From the NCBI GenBank assembly GCA_943324745.2, contig CALPMT020000001.1:124001-188000 (forward strand): a stretch of 64,000 bases of DNA, read 5' to 3'. This document shows positions 32,995 to 42,095 of this stretch, one piece after another. Under the pieces are notes generated by a model that was given only the letters and a program-made list of their open reading frames with translations, searched no databases and was not told where the DNA came from. Within the stretch, counting starts at the first letter, position 1. Each line of letters starts with the position of its first letter. Made by a program: the position numbers and the translations under genes. The stretch comes from Chitinophaga pinensis (GTDB taxonomy: Bacteria > Bacteroidota > Bacteroidia > Flavobacteriales_D > Crocinitomicaceae).

Positions 32995-33942
32995 ATGAAT
33001 CGCCAAATTAATATTCAGTTAGTAAGAAACGATGATATTGATAAAAATCGTTGGGATCAAACGATGGATGAAGCATCAAATGGTATTGCATTTGGATATA
33101 GCTGGTATCTAGATGCGACTTTTCCAAACTGGTCTGCTTTAATCAGTGACGATTACACTTATATTTTCCCACTATCTATCAATCGAAAATTAGGTATTTC
33201 CTATTTGTATTCTCCTATTTACACCATGCAATTAGGAATTTATTCAAAACAAATAATCACTGATGAAATTATCCAATTATTCTTTAATAAATTACCTAGA
33301 AACATTTATTCGATTGACTATTCTACAAATCAACAACAAAATTATATCCCACTTGGATTTCACTTCAAACGTAATACCTGTCAATATATAGATTTATCAA
33401 AATCCTACACAGAAATAATCAAAGGATATTCAAGTAATTTAAAAAGAAATTTAAAGAAAGCAATTAAAGCTGATTTAAGCATCGTTGAATCAACGGATAT
33501 AAAATCAGTTGTTAATATGTTTAAAGATCACCGAGGGGTCCTCATTAAGAATGTGAGTGAACATAATTATCAAACTCTTAATAAATTAATCACGAATACG
33601 CTTGTAAATAAAAAAGGGGTAATTTACCAAGTTTATTGTGGCGACGAGCTTTTGGCTTCATGCTTTTTTAGTATGACAAATCATCGGATGATTTATCACA
33701 AAGGTGGAGTCAATCCGAAAGGTAAAAAATTAGGGGCTATGCATTTTTTAATTGATCAATTAATTAAAAAATATGCTGGATCAAATATATTTTTTGATTT
33801 TGGTGGTTCATCTCTTGATGCTGTAAAGCGCTTTAATGAAAATTTCGGAAAGTTAGAATACACTTACTTACAACTTCAAAAAGGGATTACTTTCATTAAT
33901 CTACTACGAAAAGTAAAAAACAAACTATTTCAGTTCAAATAA
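32995..33942 (+). CDS. FemAB/GNAT-like acyltransferase
   Basis: A 315-residue protein, started at the ATG at 32995 rather than at a TTG 18 bases upstream inside the flippase gene. The C-terminal half has the GNAT/FemAB pattern: VYQVYCGDELLASCFFSMTN, RMIYHKGGVNPKGKKLGAMHFLIDQL, NIFFDFGGSSLDAVKRFNENFG. Relatives act on peptidoglycan bridges or on sugars in polysaccharide clusters, adding an aminoacyl or acyl group. The context favours surface glycan modification. Its last 18 bases overlap the 3' end of the converging bshB1. Confidence 0.8.
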   Translation: MNRQINIQLVRNDDIDKNRWDQTMDEASNGIAFGYSWYLDATFPNWSALISDDYTYIFPLSINRKLGISYLYSPIYTMQLGIYSKQIITDEIIQLFFNKLPRNIYSIDYSTNQQQNYIPLGFHFKRNTCQYIDLSKSYTEIIKGYSSNLKRNLKKAIKADLSIVESTDIKSVVNMFKDHRGVLIKNVSEHNYQTLNKLITNTLVNKKGVIYQVYCGDELLASCFFSMTNHRMIYHKGGVNPKGKKLGAMHFLIDQLIKKYAGSNIFFDFGGSSLDAVKRFNENFGKLEYTYLQLQKGITFINLLRKVKNKLFQFK

Positions 33943-34647
33943 ACTTTCTACGCCAGGAGTACGTTCAACACTAAAACCTTCAGCATAACTCACCCCTATT
34001 ACTCTTCCCATTTCTGACATTCTTCCAGTTAAGAAATCTAAAAAATCTTGACCAGAAATTGGAGTTTTAGGCCCATTTTGTTCAGGATTGAAAAATTGTG
34101 TTTTATAAGCTAAGATGGAATGCATTTTTTGCGTGTAAAAATCAGTTACATCAATTACAAAGTCTGGTTTGATATAACGATCCTGAATGTAATGATATAC
34201 ATTTTTTGGTCTATGCGCTTCTTGTTTTATTCCGTTGTATGTTGTTTCTACTTTTACCAATCCGGCTAAAAAACATGCTTCTGAGACAAGTTTACTTCCT
34301 TTTGCATGATCAGGATGACGATCTTCAATAGCGTTTGCAAGTACAATTTCTGGTTTTAAAAGTCGAATTTGCTGTACAATTTTCAATAAATTTTCTTTTG
34401 TGTTTTCAAGAAAACCATCCTCCATTTTCAAATTATGTCTATAGTTAACTCCTAAAATTTTAGCAGCATTTTTGGCTTCTTCGTAGCGCGTTTCTATAGT
34501 TCCTCGCGAACCCATTTCCCCTTGAGTTAAATCAACAATACCTACAGTTTTACCTTGTGAGATATGTTTTAAAATAGTTCCTGATGCTGATAATTCTACA
34601 TCATCGGGATGCGCTCCGAAAGCTAGTATATCGAGTTTAAATTGCAT
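33925..34647 (-). CDS. bshB1: Bacillithiol biosynthesis deacetylase BshB1
   Basis: A 240-residue zinc-dependent LmbE/PIG-L family enzyme. AFGAHPDDVELSASGTI carries the metal-site AHPDD at 12-16, and DRHPDHAKGSKL supplies the second metal/catalytic His. GEMGSRGTIETRYEEAKNAAKILGV is typical of BshB1. It removes acetate from GlcNAc-malate to give GlcN-malate in synthesis of bacillithiol, the low-molecular thiol of many Bacteroidota. bshA and bshC are not in the window. Its ATG overlaps the stop of the HepT toxin gene (TAATG), so its translation may depend on the toxin-antitoxin transcript. Confidence 0.93.
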   Translation of the reverse strand: MQFKLDILAFGAHPDDVELSASGTILKHISQGKTVGIVDLTQGEMGSRGTIETRYEEAKNAAKILGVNYRHNLKMEDGFLENTKENLLKIVQQIRLLKPEIVLANAIEDRHPDHAKGSKLVSEACFLAGLVKVETTYNGIKQEAHRPKNVYHYIQDRYIKPDFVIDVTDFYTQKMHSILAYKTQFFNPEQNGPKTPISGQDFLDFLTGRMSEMGRVIGVSYAEGFSVERTPGVESLFELK

Positions 34648-35006
34648 TAAATCAAAGTATTATTCTCATTAATTAATTTTTCAATTTCAATCTTGAGCTT
34701 TGGTAAATGATTGATTAAAATAGACCAAATATTTTCATCAGAAATACTATCATAAGCATGTATTACTTGATTCCTTAAACCAATGATAGATTTGGCATTC
34801 GTAATTTTATTTTCAAATAATGGATCTTGCTTTAATATTCTGTTGATTGCTTCCCCTATAATTTCTAACTCTCTCTCAGTTGCTCTTTTAAGAATTAGAT
34901 TGTTTTTGTATTCAAAGAAATCTTTGGTATATAAAGTAAAGAATGAATCAATTTCGTTAATAGCTATTTTTACATCAAATAACCATTTTAATATTTTCTC
35001 ATCCAT
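34647..35006 (-). CDS. hepT: HepT-like ribonuclease toxin (DUF86)
   Basis: A 119-residue all-helical HEPN protein. The defining RX4-6HXY motif is RNQVIHAY with Arg78, His83 and Tyr85, in the setting SIIGLRNQVIHAYDSISDENIW. HepT toxins cleave RNA, including tRNA ends, and are neutralised when the partner MntA adds AMP to a tyrosine near the active site; Tyr85 could be that target. It overlaps the MntA gene by eight bases and the bshB1 ATG by one base. Reads as intact. Confidence 0.9.
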   Translation of the reverse strand: MDEKILKWLFDVKIAINEIDSFFTLYTKDFFEYKNNLILKRATERELEIIGEAINRILKQDPLFENKITNAKSIIGLRNQVIHAYDSISDENIWSILINHLPKLKIEIEKLINENNTLI

Positions 35007-35298
35007 AAATTAATTCTTTATTTTTATTAATAGAATTAATCAATATTGGATTTTTAAGTGTTTGTTCTTCTAACAAATCAATTTCTCGATTAAACAACTC
35101 CTTTAATTTTTCTTTTAAAAGCAAATAGTTATCAAAATATAAAGAGAGATCGAATGGTTTAAATTTTACTAAAAAATCGATATCACTTGTGACTGAAAAT
35201 CTATTTGTAATTGCAGAACCAAAAACATACAACTTTTCTACATTGTGTAATTTACACAAGGTATTAATTGCTTCTTTTTGATTTTCTATTGAGAACAT
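34999..35298 (-). CDS. mntA: MntA-like nucleotidyltransferase antitoxin
   Basis: A 99-residue minimal nucleotidyltransferase. The GSX10DXD motif is complete: Gly27-Ser28 then Asp39 and Asp41 in FGSAITNRFSVTSDIDFLV. A later IDLLEEQTLKN supplies a third acidic position. The known role is AMPylation of the HepT toxin. It comes first in the pair and overlaps hepT by eight bases, the usual antitoxin-first order. The cassette lies between ccsBA-type and bshB1 genes on the same strand; no transposon or integrase marks are seen around it. Confidence 0.9.
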   Translation of the reverse strand: MFSIENQKEAINTLCKLHNVEKLYVFGSAITNRFSVTSDIDFLVKFKPFDLSLYFDNYLLLKEKLKELFNREIDLLEEQTLKNPILINSINKNKELIYG

Positions 35299-35335
35299 AT
35301 TGCAAATTTATAACCTAAAATCTTAAAGCGCTAAT

Positions 35336-38300
35336 TTATTTTTTTGGTTTAAAAATTTTAAAAGATATCTTTTTCAGTATTTCATAAGCTAGTAAGTAAA
35401 AAGCAAACTTAACAACAAGTACTAGTAATATAAATACAAACGAAAATGGACTGTTTTCAATTGTTTTAACATACGATTCATTTAAATCAGTTGATGAATT
35501 AAAGACACTCATCGCGAAATTAATTGATATTAACATTATTAAAAGAATTGGAATAACAATTGTACAAAGTAGATTTTGAAACAATATTTTTTTGAAAGAC
35601 TTTTCTTTTAGTTTTTCTGAATAATATTTTACTCTATCGGATGATATAATCGAAAACAAAGCAAAGCATCCAACGGTATAAAATATCCAATCTGGTACTT
35701 CTGCTAATCCTTCTCCTTGTGCATACGAGTGTAATCCAACCAAATAGAAATTCACACCAAAAAACGTGAAAATAATTGCTCCATAACTCCAAAAACTAAC
35801 TAAGTTGAAAGTAAACTTAGTCGCTAATCCTGGTATGTATCGTAAGTGTAATAAAATGGCATATACCAAAACGGAAACCAAAGCCCAAGTCTCTTTTGGG
35901 TCCCATCCCCAATACCTACCCCACGACTCATTCGCCCATATTCCACCTAAAAATGTTCCTATTGTTAACATGAACAAGCCAATAGTGATTGTCAATTCAG
36001 AAATTGCTGTGATCTCATTGATTTGTTTCGTAATTCGCTGACCGTTTTTAGAATTTCTAAATATATACATTACTTGGTTCAAGAAACCTAAAATCGCTCC
36101 TAATCCTAAGAAACCATAACTCCCTGTAATAATAGCAACGTGAATCATTAACCAATAAGATTTTAATACTGGTTGTAACGGTGTAATTTCAGGATCCATC
36201 AAGTTCAATTCCGTCACAAATAAGATAAAGAAAGAAAGAACAGCTGTTCCTGCTAATACAGCTGCATTTTTACGTGAGAATACAAATCCAGCTATCATTG
36301 CGACCCAAGAAATAAAAACAACTGCTTCATAACCATTACTCCAAGGCGCATGGCCAGAAATATACCAACGCATTCCAATACCTGCTCCATGATACAAAAA
36401 GATAACACCCATCAGTACAATGAATGGAAATGCTATTTTACGAAATCTTTTTTCTGTTTGTTCTGAAGGTGTCATGAATACACGAACAAAATAGATAATC
36501 AATAGAATAAGACCCAAGGTAAAATAACTATACATCGTATTCTTAAAGATGTTCATTTTGTTATAACTCACCTCCATTTTTACAATCGATTCTGAAGGGA
36601 CTATTTTTTTAGAAGTTACTCGTTGGAATTTTTTTAACTCATTCAGTCTATCTAACGCCTGACCAAACGAATTTGATTTTGCACCATCATTCACTGCGAC
36701 AAAATATTTCATCGCTAATTTTGATGAAACTGAATCTTTTTGCATCAAACTCATATCTAAAGGAACATACCAAGCATTATTAGGGTCGTTCTTTAATGGG
36801 ATGATTTTCATATAAGTCCATTGAAAAATGGATCCCACAACTTGAAAACGTTCAACTAATTTAATTATTTTCTTATCAAATTCTGAACGTTTAGATTCCA
36901 TTTTTTGATGAGCTTCATTGTATTTATCCAACCATTTAAAGTTACCATCATGATCAATCAATCCTTCGTAACTTTCGTATTTTCCTAACTTTAAAGGTTC
37001 TCTTAATACAGAAGGTACAGAAATAATAGCTTCTTTTATCCAATGAGGAGGATACATGTGCATACTAAACACTGATTGTACAGCATTATTACCATTATAC
37101 TGATTTTTACCATAAATCTTACGTAATAAATTATCGCATAAGGTATGAATCGGTACTATTCGTCCATCATAATCTTGCACTAATAAAGTAGCTAACTCAT
37201 TACTATGTTCTTCTGACATGATGTGAAAAACATCATTAGGTACTTCTTTTTCATGATTATGGCCTGCATGAGCATCTTGAGCATTTACGTTGAAAGTAAA
37301 AAGCCCTGATATTACAATGGTAAGTACCATTAAATTTCGCGCTTTGGATTTATTAATCAGACTTAACAACTCTTTAAAACGTCCAACTGGAGCGAATAAA
37401 GACATAACCATTCCAATCATCATTAATAAATATCCCAAATAAGTAATATTCGTACCCCAGAAATCATGGTTTACACTTAAACGTGTTCCTTTTTCATCTT
37501 GATCGTAACTCGATTGAAAGAAACGATAACCATCATAATCCATCACGTGATTCATAAATATGGTGTGCGCTTTCGAATATTTTTTAGCTGTATCAATTAC
37601 CACCACATCACTTTCAAATGAAGATGCAACTTGAGATCCAGGATAACGTGCTAAACGAAAATCTTTACACCCTACCTCAAATGGGATTTGAATTTTAGAT
37701 GAACCGTATTCCATTTCATATTGTAAACCTTCAAAATTAAATACGGTATGTTCAGGGATTTGTCCTATACCTCCAATTAAATCAACAACTTTTGATTTTG
37801 AACCATCGGTAATTTTCACAGTCAATATATCCACACCAACATTTTTTTTCCCAGAGGACATTTTCACCATTTTTGCGTGTGGTATTTCTCTTTTAAACAC
37901 AAATTGCTGACCTCCAATTACGTATAGTGTAGTTGAAAGAAAAGGAACCAAGGTGTCATTTGGAATCTTTGTAAATGCTTCTTCAGGTGGATTTTGACCG
38001 GATTGACGATATTTCATCATGCTTGCCATGGGTAAATATTGTATGGGTAATTTTGATTTAACCATTAATTTACCATTCATTTTTATTACATCTATTCCTG
38101 GCATTGCATTTTTCTTTTCATAAGACAATGCATTATCTCCTACCATAACAAACCCATCGGGTGATATGTAATTTGATTTCATACCATCCGTTACAATCTC
38201 TAATACACCTGTTTTTATCTTTTCATTTATAACTAAAGAGTCGACCTGCTTTTTCTTGAAGTCAACGTATTCTATAGTAACAGGAGTTTTATGATTGGGA

Positions 38301-38764
38301 AAATCAACATCTATTTGAAAGTTGTTATTCGTTTCTTCTGATAAAAATGTTTTACGATTGACCTCATATTGTTTCACTTGATCATTAATTCTAAACCATA
38401 AATGTGGATCAGAAGCATATATAAAATTGCTAGTTTTACCTTCACGTATAGTCATTAAACCTTCAAATCCAAAAAAACGAGTCACTCCTGCCCCAATTAA
38501 AATCACAATGAACGAAATATGAAATGTTAACATAGCCATCTTCTCACGTTGAAACATTTTATATCGAAAAATGTTAACAATTAGGTTAATTGCTAAATAA
38601 ACTAATAACACTTCAAACCAACTTGCATTGTACACAAATATTTTTGCAGTTTGAATATCATATTTAGATTCAAGTATTGTCGCCCAACCTATTGCTACTA
38701 AAAATATAAGCATGGCTAATGCCATTAATCGCATTGAGAATAGTGGTTTAAGTATATTTTTCAT
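35336..38764 (-). CDS. Cytochrome c biogenesis protein, ResB-CcsA fusion
   Basis: An 1142-residue inner-membrane protein. The N-terminal half is ResB/CcsB-like, with membrane helices at about 13-33, 50-70 and 78-98, then a long periplasmic domain (VTRFFGFEGLMTIREGKTS...). One helix near 440 and another near 470 are followed by a second periplasmic section containing AHAGHNHEKE. The C-terminal 350 residues are CcsA-like, with the haem-handling WWD motif WGRYWGWDPKETWA (about 940-953) and flanking histidines. It would carry haem across the membrane and attach it to c-type cytochromes (system II). Fusions of this kind are usual in Bacteroidota. Confidence 0.9.
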   Translation of the reverse strand: MKNILKPLFSMRLMALAMLIFLVAIGWATILESKYDIQTAKIFVYNASWFEVLLVYLAINLIVNIFRYKMFQREKMAMLTFHISFIVILIGAGVTRFFGFEGLMTIREGKTSNFIYASDPHLWFRINDQVKQYEVNRKTFLSEETNNNFQIDVDFPNHKTPVTIEYVDFKKKQVDSLVINEKIKTGVLEIVTDGMKSNYISPDGFVMVGDNALSYEKKNAMPGIDVIKMNGKLMVKSKLPIQYLPMASMMKYRQSGQNPPEEAFTKIPNDTLVPFLSTTLYVIGGQQFVFKREIPHAKMVKMSSGKKNVGVDILTVKITDGSKSKVVDLIGGIGQIPEHTVFNFEGLQYEMEYGSSKIQIPFEVGCKDFRLARYPGSQVASSFESDVVVIDTAKKYSKAHTIFMNHVMDYDGYRFFQSSYDQDEKGTRLSVNHDFWGTNITYLGYLLMMIGMVMSLFAPVGRFKELLSLINKSKARNLMVLTIVISGLFTFNVNAQDAHAGHNHEKEVPNDVFHIMSEEHSNELATLLVQDYDGRIVPIHTLCDNLLRKIYGKNQYNGNNAVQSVFSMHMYPPHWIKEAIISVPSVLREPLKLGKYESYEGLIDHDGNFKWLDKYNEAHQKMESKRSEFDKKIIKLVERFQVVGSIFQWTYMKIIPLKNDPNNAWYVPLDMSLMQKDSVSSKLAMKYFVAVNDGAKSNSFGQALDRLNELKKFQRVTSKKIVPSESIVKMEVSYNKMNIFKNTMYSYFTLGLILLIIYFVRVFMTPSEQTEKRFRKIAFPFIVLMGVIFLYHGAGIGMRWYISGHAPWSNGYEAVVFISWVAMIAGFVFSRKNAAVLAGTAVLSFFILFVTELNLMDPEITPLQPVLKSYWLMIHVAIITGSYGFLGLGAILGFLNQVMYIFRNSKNGQRITKQINEITAISELTITIGLFMLTIGTFLGGIWANESWGRYWGWDPKETWALVSVLVYAILLHLRYIPGLATKFTFNLVSFWSYGAIIFTFFGVNFYLVGLHSYAQGEGLAEVPDWIFYTVGCFALFSIISSDRVKYYSEKLKEKSFKKILFQNLLCTIVIPILLIMLISINFAMSVFNSSTDLNESYVKTIENSPFSFVFILLVLVVKFAFYLLAYEILKKISFKIFKPKK

Positions 38765-38815
38765 TCTATGATTTAATCTGAAATTGATATTAGTATCGTA
38801 ATGTTGTATTCTTTG

Positions 38816-41782
38816 TTAAACTGTTTCTTTATTTTTCTTTTTTCGATCTAAAATGATTAGCCCTATTAATCCAAGTATCACAAGAATGGATGAAGTAGCG
38901 GCTAATGTTCCAGCTGTATGATAAATTGGTAAATCAAATGTGAATTGAATTTGATGCTTTCCTTTTGGAAGTTTTAAACCACGAAGAAAATAATCTACTT
39001 TTGCGATTGGAACTTCTTTCCCATCGATGGTTGCTTTCCAACCATCAGCATAATATACTTCAGAAAAAACAGCTAATTGTTCAAAATTCGAATTTGATAC
39101 ATATGAAATTTTATTTGGAGCATAACTAGTCATTGTGATGGATCCTTCACCTGTGAAATTCAATTTATTTATTTTTTTAAATTCAGATGTGAGAACCACG
39201 GCCTCGTCTCTTGGAGAGAATTCTTCCACATTTTTAATTTTCACAAGTTTTAAAAACGATTTAGCTGTATCTAATGAAAGAGTTTGTATTGGAACTAAAT
39301 TCGTTTTACCATTAATATCCATCACAAACATTGCTTCCATTCCTTCTGCAATTCCTGAAGATAAAGGGACTACAATGGTATCTCCTTTTAAGACATACTG
39401 TAATTTATCTGATGTGTAAACATCTGCATTATTTTGAATTTTACCATTAATAATTAGTTTTCCTACTGATTGATTTTCTAATTTGAAAATTGAACCTAAC
39501 GCTCGTATTTCATCGTTAGGTGTTTGGTGTTTTGTAATTTTTTTCACAAACCAAGCATTTCCTAATGCACTAGGGTTTGGCTGTGCTTCATTTCCATTTT
39601 GAATGAAATATTTAACATTCATCATATCATAAATCTTATAATTAGAATTCGCAATATGAAAATCAAATACATTTTGAATTGATCGAAGTTTAGCACCATG
39701 ATAACCACCCAACGCTTTATGAAAGTAGGATGAAGTTGCACTATTAAAACCACCTGATAAATCAAAAACACGGTAGTTTGTATTTCGATTTAATGCAGCA
39801 AATTTATAGGCGTCAATTAAATTTCTTTGAGCAGGACCTGATAATTCTAGCTCACTTACTTTTTGTTTTGCATCATTTTCAGCGTTTGAAATTTTAGACT
39901 TCAGCGAAGGATGTTCTGCAAGTTCGTTTTCCATGATCTTGTAATCAGCATTTGTCGCTGCAGTTGCAAACAATGAATTTCCTTTCTCAGTCCAAAATTT
40001 GTAGCCATTCCCTTGCTCTTTGTTACCTAAATAATTATTTGCAACAGGAATCAAATCAAGCGCAACCAGAACAACCATTCCTACTACTACAAATTCAGTT
40101 TTTACCTCTGTATAAAACATTACTGCCAGTAATCCAATTGCTAAAAATAAAAACAAAATAGAACGATTCATACTGCTATTAAATATAGAAGCACGAACAG
40201 TCTTCATTGCATCATAGCTTTTTTGGTATGGAATAACTTGTTGTTGAACGAATTGATCTACTTGTTGAGGATTATTTATATCTAATTGATATTGAGTCAT
40301 TAAATCACTTGGATTCATACCAGCTAATTGTTGTCGGATACTCGACGCAACATTATCTAATTGCGCTTTATCTCCAGCAGATTGATAATTATCTCCTAAA
40401 CCAATCACTTTTACTAATAATAAAAAGCCAAGTGCTAAACCTGATGAAATTAAAAACGTTTTCTTTTTTAGTTTCAATGATTCGCGCTCTTTCACTAATA
40501 AATCAAGGAATAATACTCCAAGAATTGGAATACATAATTCCACCATAACAAGTATGATTGTAACTGCTCTAAATTTATTATAACCTGGGACATTATCTAA
40601 AAAGAAATCCGTTAACCCCATAAAGTTTTTACCCCACGATAACATTAAAGTCAAAATAGTTACAGCTAATAGCGCCCATTTTACAGGATTTTTCAAAAAA
40701 ACAAGCCCTAAAAACGCTAAAAACAAAACTATCACTCCAATGTATACAGGACCAGATGTCATCGGTTGATCTCCCCAATAAACAGGTAAATTCATCACAC
40801 CTTTCATGTCTTCTGGAGACAAATCCATATTTTCAACACTCTCAGCAAATGGACTATCACCTAAAGCTACTGATCCTCCACCCTTCACATAAGGAGAAAC
40901 TAATGTAAAAGATTCTCCGACACCATAGCTCCATTGAGTTATGTAATCTTTATCTAAACCAGTTGTTGAATTTTCAGCATTTGAAACACCATTAGGTGTT
41001 ATTGTCACTTCATTCCCACCACGAATCGTGTGTTTAGCATAATCATTTGTCAAATAGATATTTCCAAAATTGGTCAAAAATGCAAGAATATAAGCAAGTA
41101 TTAATCCACCTGTTGCAAAAAAGAATTTTTTGTATGTTTTTTTTATGAAAGCATCCACAAAAAATACGCCCCCTATAAATACTAATAAAATACCTAAATA
41201 ATACGTTACCTGTAAATGATTCATAGACAACTCAAAAATCATAAATATGGCGGATAAAATAATCCCCCATCTTAAATTTCGTTGATAAGCCATTATAAAC
41301 GCACCGACAACGGGGGCCATAAAAGCAACAGCTAGCGCTTTCGTATTATGACCTGCCTGAATAATTATGATATCATAACTGGAAAATCCAAATGCAATTG
41401 CTCCTAGCAATCCTACCCAAGGATTTATGCGAACACACAGTGCAAAAATGTAAAACCCTAGCATGTATAATAATACAACACCTGCAGGAAGTGGGAATAT
41501 TTTCGCATATGCATTTACAACTTCTTTTATATAATTACCTTGGTATAATAAGGAAATTTGTACACTTGGCATACCTCCAAACATGGAGTTGGTCCACATT
41601 GTTTCTTCACCTGTACGTTGTCTAAAATCTTCAATCTCATGAGATGCACCACTAAATTGTTCGATATCATGCTGCTTTAATCCGTAACCTTCAAATTGAA
41701 GTTTAAAGTAAACTAAAGTTACAACAATCATAACTGCTATTGCTGCAAAATGTTTCCAATTTGTCTTGAAAAATGTATTCAT
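38816..41782 (-). CDS. YfhO family membrane protein
   Basis: A 988-residue membrane protein with about 13-14 helices. It begins with one helix, then a short loop rich in EQFSGASHEIEDFRQRTGEETMWTNSMFGGMPS, the signature region of the YfhO/GT-C-like family, followed by a run of helices to about 600 and a C-terminal periplasmic beta domain ending in a last helix and a KKKNKE tail. YfhO proteins in Firmicutes help glycosylate lipoteichoic acid; in Bacteroidota the role is unknown but may also be lipid-linked sugar transfer. It stands 51 bases upstream of ccsBA on the same strand. Confidence 0.88.
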   Translation of the reverse strand: MNTFFKTNWKHFAAIAVMIVVTLVYFKLQFEGYGLKQHDIEQFSGASHEIEDFRQRTGEETMWTNSMFGGMPSVQISLLYQGNYIKEVVNAYAKIFPLPAGVVLLYMLGFYIFALCVRINPWVGLLGAIAFGFSSYDIIIIQAGHNTKALAVAFMAPVVGAFIMAYQRNLRWGIILSAIFMIFELSMNHLQVTYYLGILLVFIGGVFFVDAFIKKTYKKFFFATGGLILAYILAFLTNFGNIYLTNDYAKHTIRGGNEVTITPNGVSNAENSTTGLDKDYITQWSYGVGESFTLVSPYVKGGGSVALGDSPFAESVENMDLSPEDMKGVMNLPVYWGDQPMTSGPVYIGVIVLFLAFLGLVFLKNPVKWALLAVTILTLMLSWGKNFMGLTDFFLDNVPGYNKFRAVTIILVMVELCIPILGVLFLDLLVKERESLKLKKKTFLISSGLALGFLLLVKVIGLGDNYQSAGDKAQLDNVASSIRQQLAGMNPSDLMTQYQLDINNPQQVDQFVQQQVIPYQKSYDAMKTVRASIFNSSMNRSILFLFLAIGLLAVMFYTEVKTEFVVVGMVVLVALDLIPVANNYLGNKEQGNGYKFWTEKGNSLFATAATNADYKIMENELAEHPSLKSKISNAENDAKQKVSELELSGPAQRNLIDAYKFAALNRNTNYRVFDLSGGFNSATSSYFHKALGGYHGAKLRSIQNVFDFHIANSNYKIYDMMNVKYFIQNGNEAQPNPSALGNAWFVKKITKHQTPNDEIRALGSIFKLENQSVGKLIINGKIQNNADVYTSDKLQYVLKGDTIVVPLSSGIAEGMEAMFVMDINGKTNLVPIQTLSLDTAKSFLKLVKIKNVEEFSPRDEAVVLTSEFKKINKLNFTGEGSITMTSYAPNKISYVSNSNFEQLAVFSEVYYADGWKATIDGKEVPIAKVDYFLRGLKLPKGKHQIQFTFDLPIYHTAGTLAATSSILVILGLIGLIILDRKKKNKETV

Positions 41783-41802
41783 AATTAATTGTTTTTAAAA
41801 TA

Positions 41803-41834
41803 GAAAAATCCACAGCTTAAACCATGGATTCTTC
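41803..41834 (-). terminator. Hairpin after the DUF4834 gene
   Basis: GAAAAATCCA (41803-41812) pairs with TGGATTCTTC (41825-41834) except for one mismatch, with a 12-base loop, immediately past the DUF4834 stop. On the minus strand the descending arm ends in a T-run. It probably separates carB-DUF4834 from the YfhO gene. Confidence 0.5.
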
Positions 41835-41838
41835 CGTA

Positions 41839-42093
41839 TTATTTTACTTCTTCGTAATCTACATCTTTAACATTTCTAGGATTAACATTTCTCAAAATAG
41901 AAATTTTACCATTATTACGTTCAAAATGAGCTTTCTGTTTCTGTATTATATTTTGTTCTTCTCTAAACCTATTTTGTTCTGCAATATTTCTTTTTGCAAC
42001 CATTAATTGACCTAAATACTTTAAAACTACCATCGCTCCTAGAAGCATCAGAATCGTTTTAAATACTCCTGAGATACTTGCAGTAACAACCAT
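41839..42093 (-). CDS. Small membrane protein, DUF4834-like
   Basis: An 84-residue protein with one N-terminal membrane helix (about 8-27), then the basic LGQLMVAKRNIAEQNRFREE and a tail ending VKDVDYEEVK. The layout and the DV(D)YEE ending match, from memory, the DUF4834 family of Bacteroidota. The function is unknown. It follows carB after two bases and is probably co-transcribed with it. Confidence 0.72.
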   Translation of the reverse strand: MVVTASISGVFKTILMLLGAMVVLKYLGQLMVAKRNIAEQNRFREEQNIIQKQKAHFERNNGKISILRNVNPRNVKDVDYEEVK

Positions 42094-42095
42094 AT

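Noticed and set aside
39135-39419. Plus-strand open frames within the YfhO, ccsBA and SNF2 genes
   Set aside because: All are short, antisense to well-supported genes, and have no recognisable domain or signal.
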